Of a stretch of DNA of 64,000 nt, positions 62,677-64,000 are shown one piece after another. A program made the translations under genes and the position numbers. The notes under the pieces are model-generated. The model saw nothing but the letters and a program-made list of their open reading frames with translations. It ran no database searches and had not been told where the DNA came from. The number at the start of each line of letters is the position of its first letter. The first letter of the stretch is position 1. Source of the stretch: Mycobacterium sp. 852002-10029_SCH5224772. GTDB taxonomy: Bacteria; Actinomycetota; Actinomycetes; Mycobacteriales; Mycobacteriaceae. The stretch covers positions 1-64,000 of the forward strand of contig NZ_LZHT01000034.1 in the NCBI RefSeq assembly GCF_001667315.1. Direction: 5' to 3'.

Positions 62677-63684
62677 ATGGCTGCCGACGTGACGGCCGAC
62701 ATGACCTCGCACGCCATGGATCCCGACGCGGCCGCCCGGGTGGCCTCGTTCGGCGAGATCGCCCCGATGCGGCAACGGGGTTTGGCCGCGGTGCGCGCCG
62801 GACTCGAATCCGCACCGCTGCCGCAGGACATGCCCGAGATGACCAGCGTCACCGAGTGGGCCGTCCCGGGCGCCGTCGGCGATGTAGCGGTCAGGATTTA
62901 TCGTCCGACAACGGATTCCGGCGCACCGGTGTTGATCTATCTACACGGCGGCGGACTGGTGATGGGCTCCAACCGCTCCTTCGAGCCGCTGGCGCGTGAG
63001 CTGGCCTCGGCCTCGGCGGCGACCGTCGTGGCCGTGGACTACCGGCTGGCCCCGGAGTCACCGCCGCCCGCGCAGTTCGACGATGCCTACACCGCCACCG
63101 AATGGGTGTCACGAAACGCCGGAGAACTGGGCGTCGACGCCGACCGGCTCGCGGTCGTCGGCGACAGCGCCGGCGGCGCGCTGGCCGCGGCGGTGGCACT
63201 CGCGGCGCGGGATCGCCACGGACCGGCCATCTGTGCGCAGGTGCTGCTGTATCCCGGCCTGGACCGCGACATGTCCGTTGCCTCGATCGCTGCGATGCCC
63301 GACGCGCCGCTGCTCGCCCGCGACGACATCGAGTACGTGCACGCGCTGGCCGACGGCGACGCCGGACCGCCCACGGACCCGTATCTGGTTCCGGCGTACG
63401 CGGCCGACCTGTCGAGTCTGCCGCCGGCGATCGTGGTCACCGGGGGCTGCGACCCGATCCGGGACTGGGGTGAGCGCTACGCCGACCGGCTGCGCGACGC
63501 CGACGTGCAGACCACCGTCACTCGTTATCCCGGCATGTACCACGGCTTTCTGATGCGCTCCGATGCCACCGCACGGGGCCGGCTGGCCATCGCGGAGGTC
63601 GGGGCGCTACTGCGGGCCAAGTTCGCCCACCCGCTCCGGTTTGACGTCCCGATCACCGGACAGCCGTCTCCCGCGTCGCGGTGA
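62677..63684 (+). CDS. Alpha/beta hydrolase, HSL-family esterase
   Basis: A 335-residue HSL-type esterase: HGGG (90-93), GDSAGG (Ser164), Asp in GGCDPIRDWG, His in MYHGF. The N-terminal region (SVTEWAVPGAVGDVAVRIYRP) is typical of mycobacterial lipases of this type. ATG 62677, 1 bp after the SDR stop. May cleave ester or lactone intermediates of the operon's pathway. It is the third HSL-type esterase in the window. Confidence 0.92.
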   Translation: MAADVTADMTSHAMDPDAAARVASFGEIAPMRQRGLAAVRAGLESAPLPQDMPEMTSVTEWAVPGAVGDVAVRIYRPTTDSGAPVLIYLHGGGLVMGSNRSFEPLARELASASAATVVAVDYRLAPESPPPAQFDDAYTATEWVSRNAGELGVDADRLAVVGDSAGGALAAAVALAARDRHGPAICAQVLLYPGLDRDMSVASIAAMPDAPLLARDDIEYVHALADGDAGPPTDPYLVPAYAADLSSLPPAIVVTGGCDPIRDWGERYADRLRDADVQTTVTRYPGMYHGFLMRSDATARGRLAIAEVGALLRAKFAHPLRFDVPITGQPSPASR

Positions 63685-63729
63685 CGCTGCGCACAATCAA
63701 CCAATCTTGAACTGCAAAGGAGACAGCTG

Positions 63730-64000
63730 ATGCTCACCGACGAGCGCCGGATGGAGCTTTCCGACGTGCTGCGGCCGGCCGCGCCGCCCCGCGAGATCGA
63801 CGACGTCTACACCGACGACCAACGCGAGCGCCTCCTCGAGGTGGTGCACACCGAGGGTCCCTGGAAACTGATCATCGCTCAGCACTTTGCGTCCGCGGAC
63901 GAGTTGATGGCGACGATGAGCGGCATGTTCCCCGAGGGGTTCAGCCCGTCGCTGGATTTGTTCCTGACCCCGACCTTCCGCGGCTACCTCGCCAACTACG
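63730..64000 (+). CDS. Unrecognised protein, N-terminal part (truncated by window end)
   Basis: The frame opens at ATG 63730, with AAGGAGAC 6 bp upstream, and runs through the end of the window without a stop. The visible 90 residues (MLTDERRMELSDVLRPAAPP, then REIDDVYTDDQRERLLEVVH, GPWKLIIAQHFASADELMAT, SPSLDLFLTPTFRGYLANY) show an acidic start and a helix-rich pattern. I do not recognise a family. It lies 45 bp after the esterase and likely continues the plus-strand operon. Confidence 0.75.
   Translation, partial: MLTDERRMELSDVLRPAAPPREIDDVYTDDQRERLLEVVHTEGPWKLIIAQHFASADELMATMSGMFPEGFSPSLDLFLTPTFRGYLANY

Overview
The window is high-GC DNA whose content points to a Mycobacterium, most likely a slow grower. 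Evidence: a DUF222/13E12-type HNH protein, an FHA-FHA-ABC exporter like Rv1747, a WS/DGAT wax-ester/triacylglycerol synthase, a DesA3-type desaturase with its reductase, mycofactocin-type SDRs, a two-unit 53-bp MIRU-like repeat, and ATGA/GTGA-coupled operons. I see no rRNA, tRNA, CRISPR array, insertion sequence or origin.

Layout. 1-582: end of a 13E12/HNH protein. 585-8973 (minus): a TetR regulator with a strong dyad, then an operon P450 > mycofactocin-type SDR > crotonase-fold protein > double CaiB CoA-transferase > SDR > aminoglycoside-kinase-fold protein, consistent with oxidation and CoA-dependent breakdown of a hydrophobic alcohol or acid. 9.1-14.8 kb: a SecD-P1-like exported protein, a methyltransferase, an arylsulfatase divergent from a nitronate monooxygenase, and a MarR/GbsR-type regulator coupled to an LCM-type methyltransferase. 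14.8-18.5 kb (minus): acyl-CoA ligase > class II aldolase > amidohydrolase. 18.7-26 kb: LysR divergent from a dehalogenase-like hydrolase, a molybdopterin/cytochrome b membrane oxidoreductase, an SDR, and the reductase-desaturase pair; then a small-molecule transporter-like membrane protein.

27.0-33.7 kb (minus) is a side-chain-degradation cassette in the order ACAD, ACAD, MaoC-like, MaoC-like, thiolase-like aldolase, DUF35, acyl-CoA ligase. It matches the ChsE/ChsH/Ltp2 logic of the M. tuberculosis cholesterol igr operon, with the two halves of ChsH2 on separate genes and a MIRU-like element between the two hydratase subunits. 33.9-40 kb: a 54-residue small protein, the FHA-ABC exporter, an esterase, an SDR and a SnoaL-like protein.

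40.0-52.1 kb: WS/DGAT, an HsaD-like hydrolase, a minus-strand module (Baeyer-Villiger monooxygenase > SDR > SDR > SnoaL-like), then a ferredoxin, an HsaA-like monooxygenase, an HsaC-like extradiol dioxygenase and a KstD-like flavoprotein, ending in a strong hairpin; next an IclR regulator with a perfect 19-bp palindrome and a coupled esterase. Together these resemble a second meta-cleavage pathway for a steroid- or terpenoid-derived ring. 52.1-64 kb: an old-yellow-enzyme family protein, two alpha/beta-barrel proteins, a second Baeyer-Villiger > SDR pair, a divergent acyl-CoA ligase, a possible crotonase remnant, a second ACAD pair, a SnoaL-like protein, an SDR, an esterase and a truncated gene at the end. 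Overall the window reads as an accessory catabolic region for steroid-like or isoprenoid compounds; the substrate cannot be read from sequence alone.
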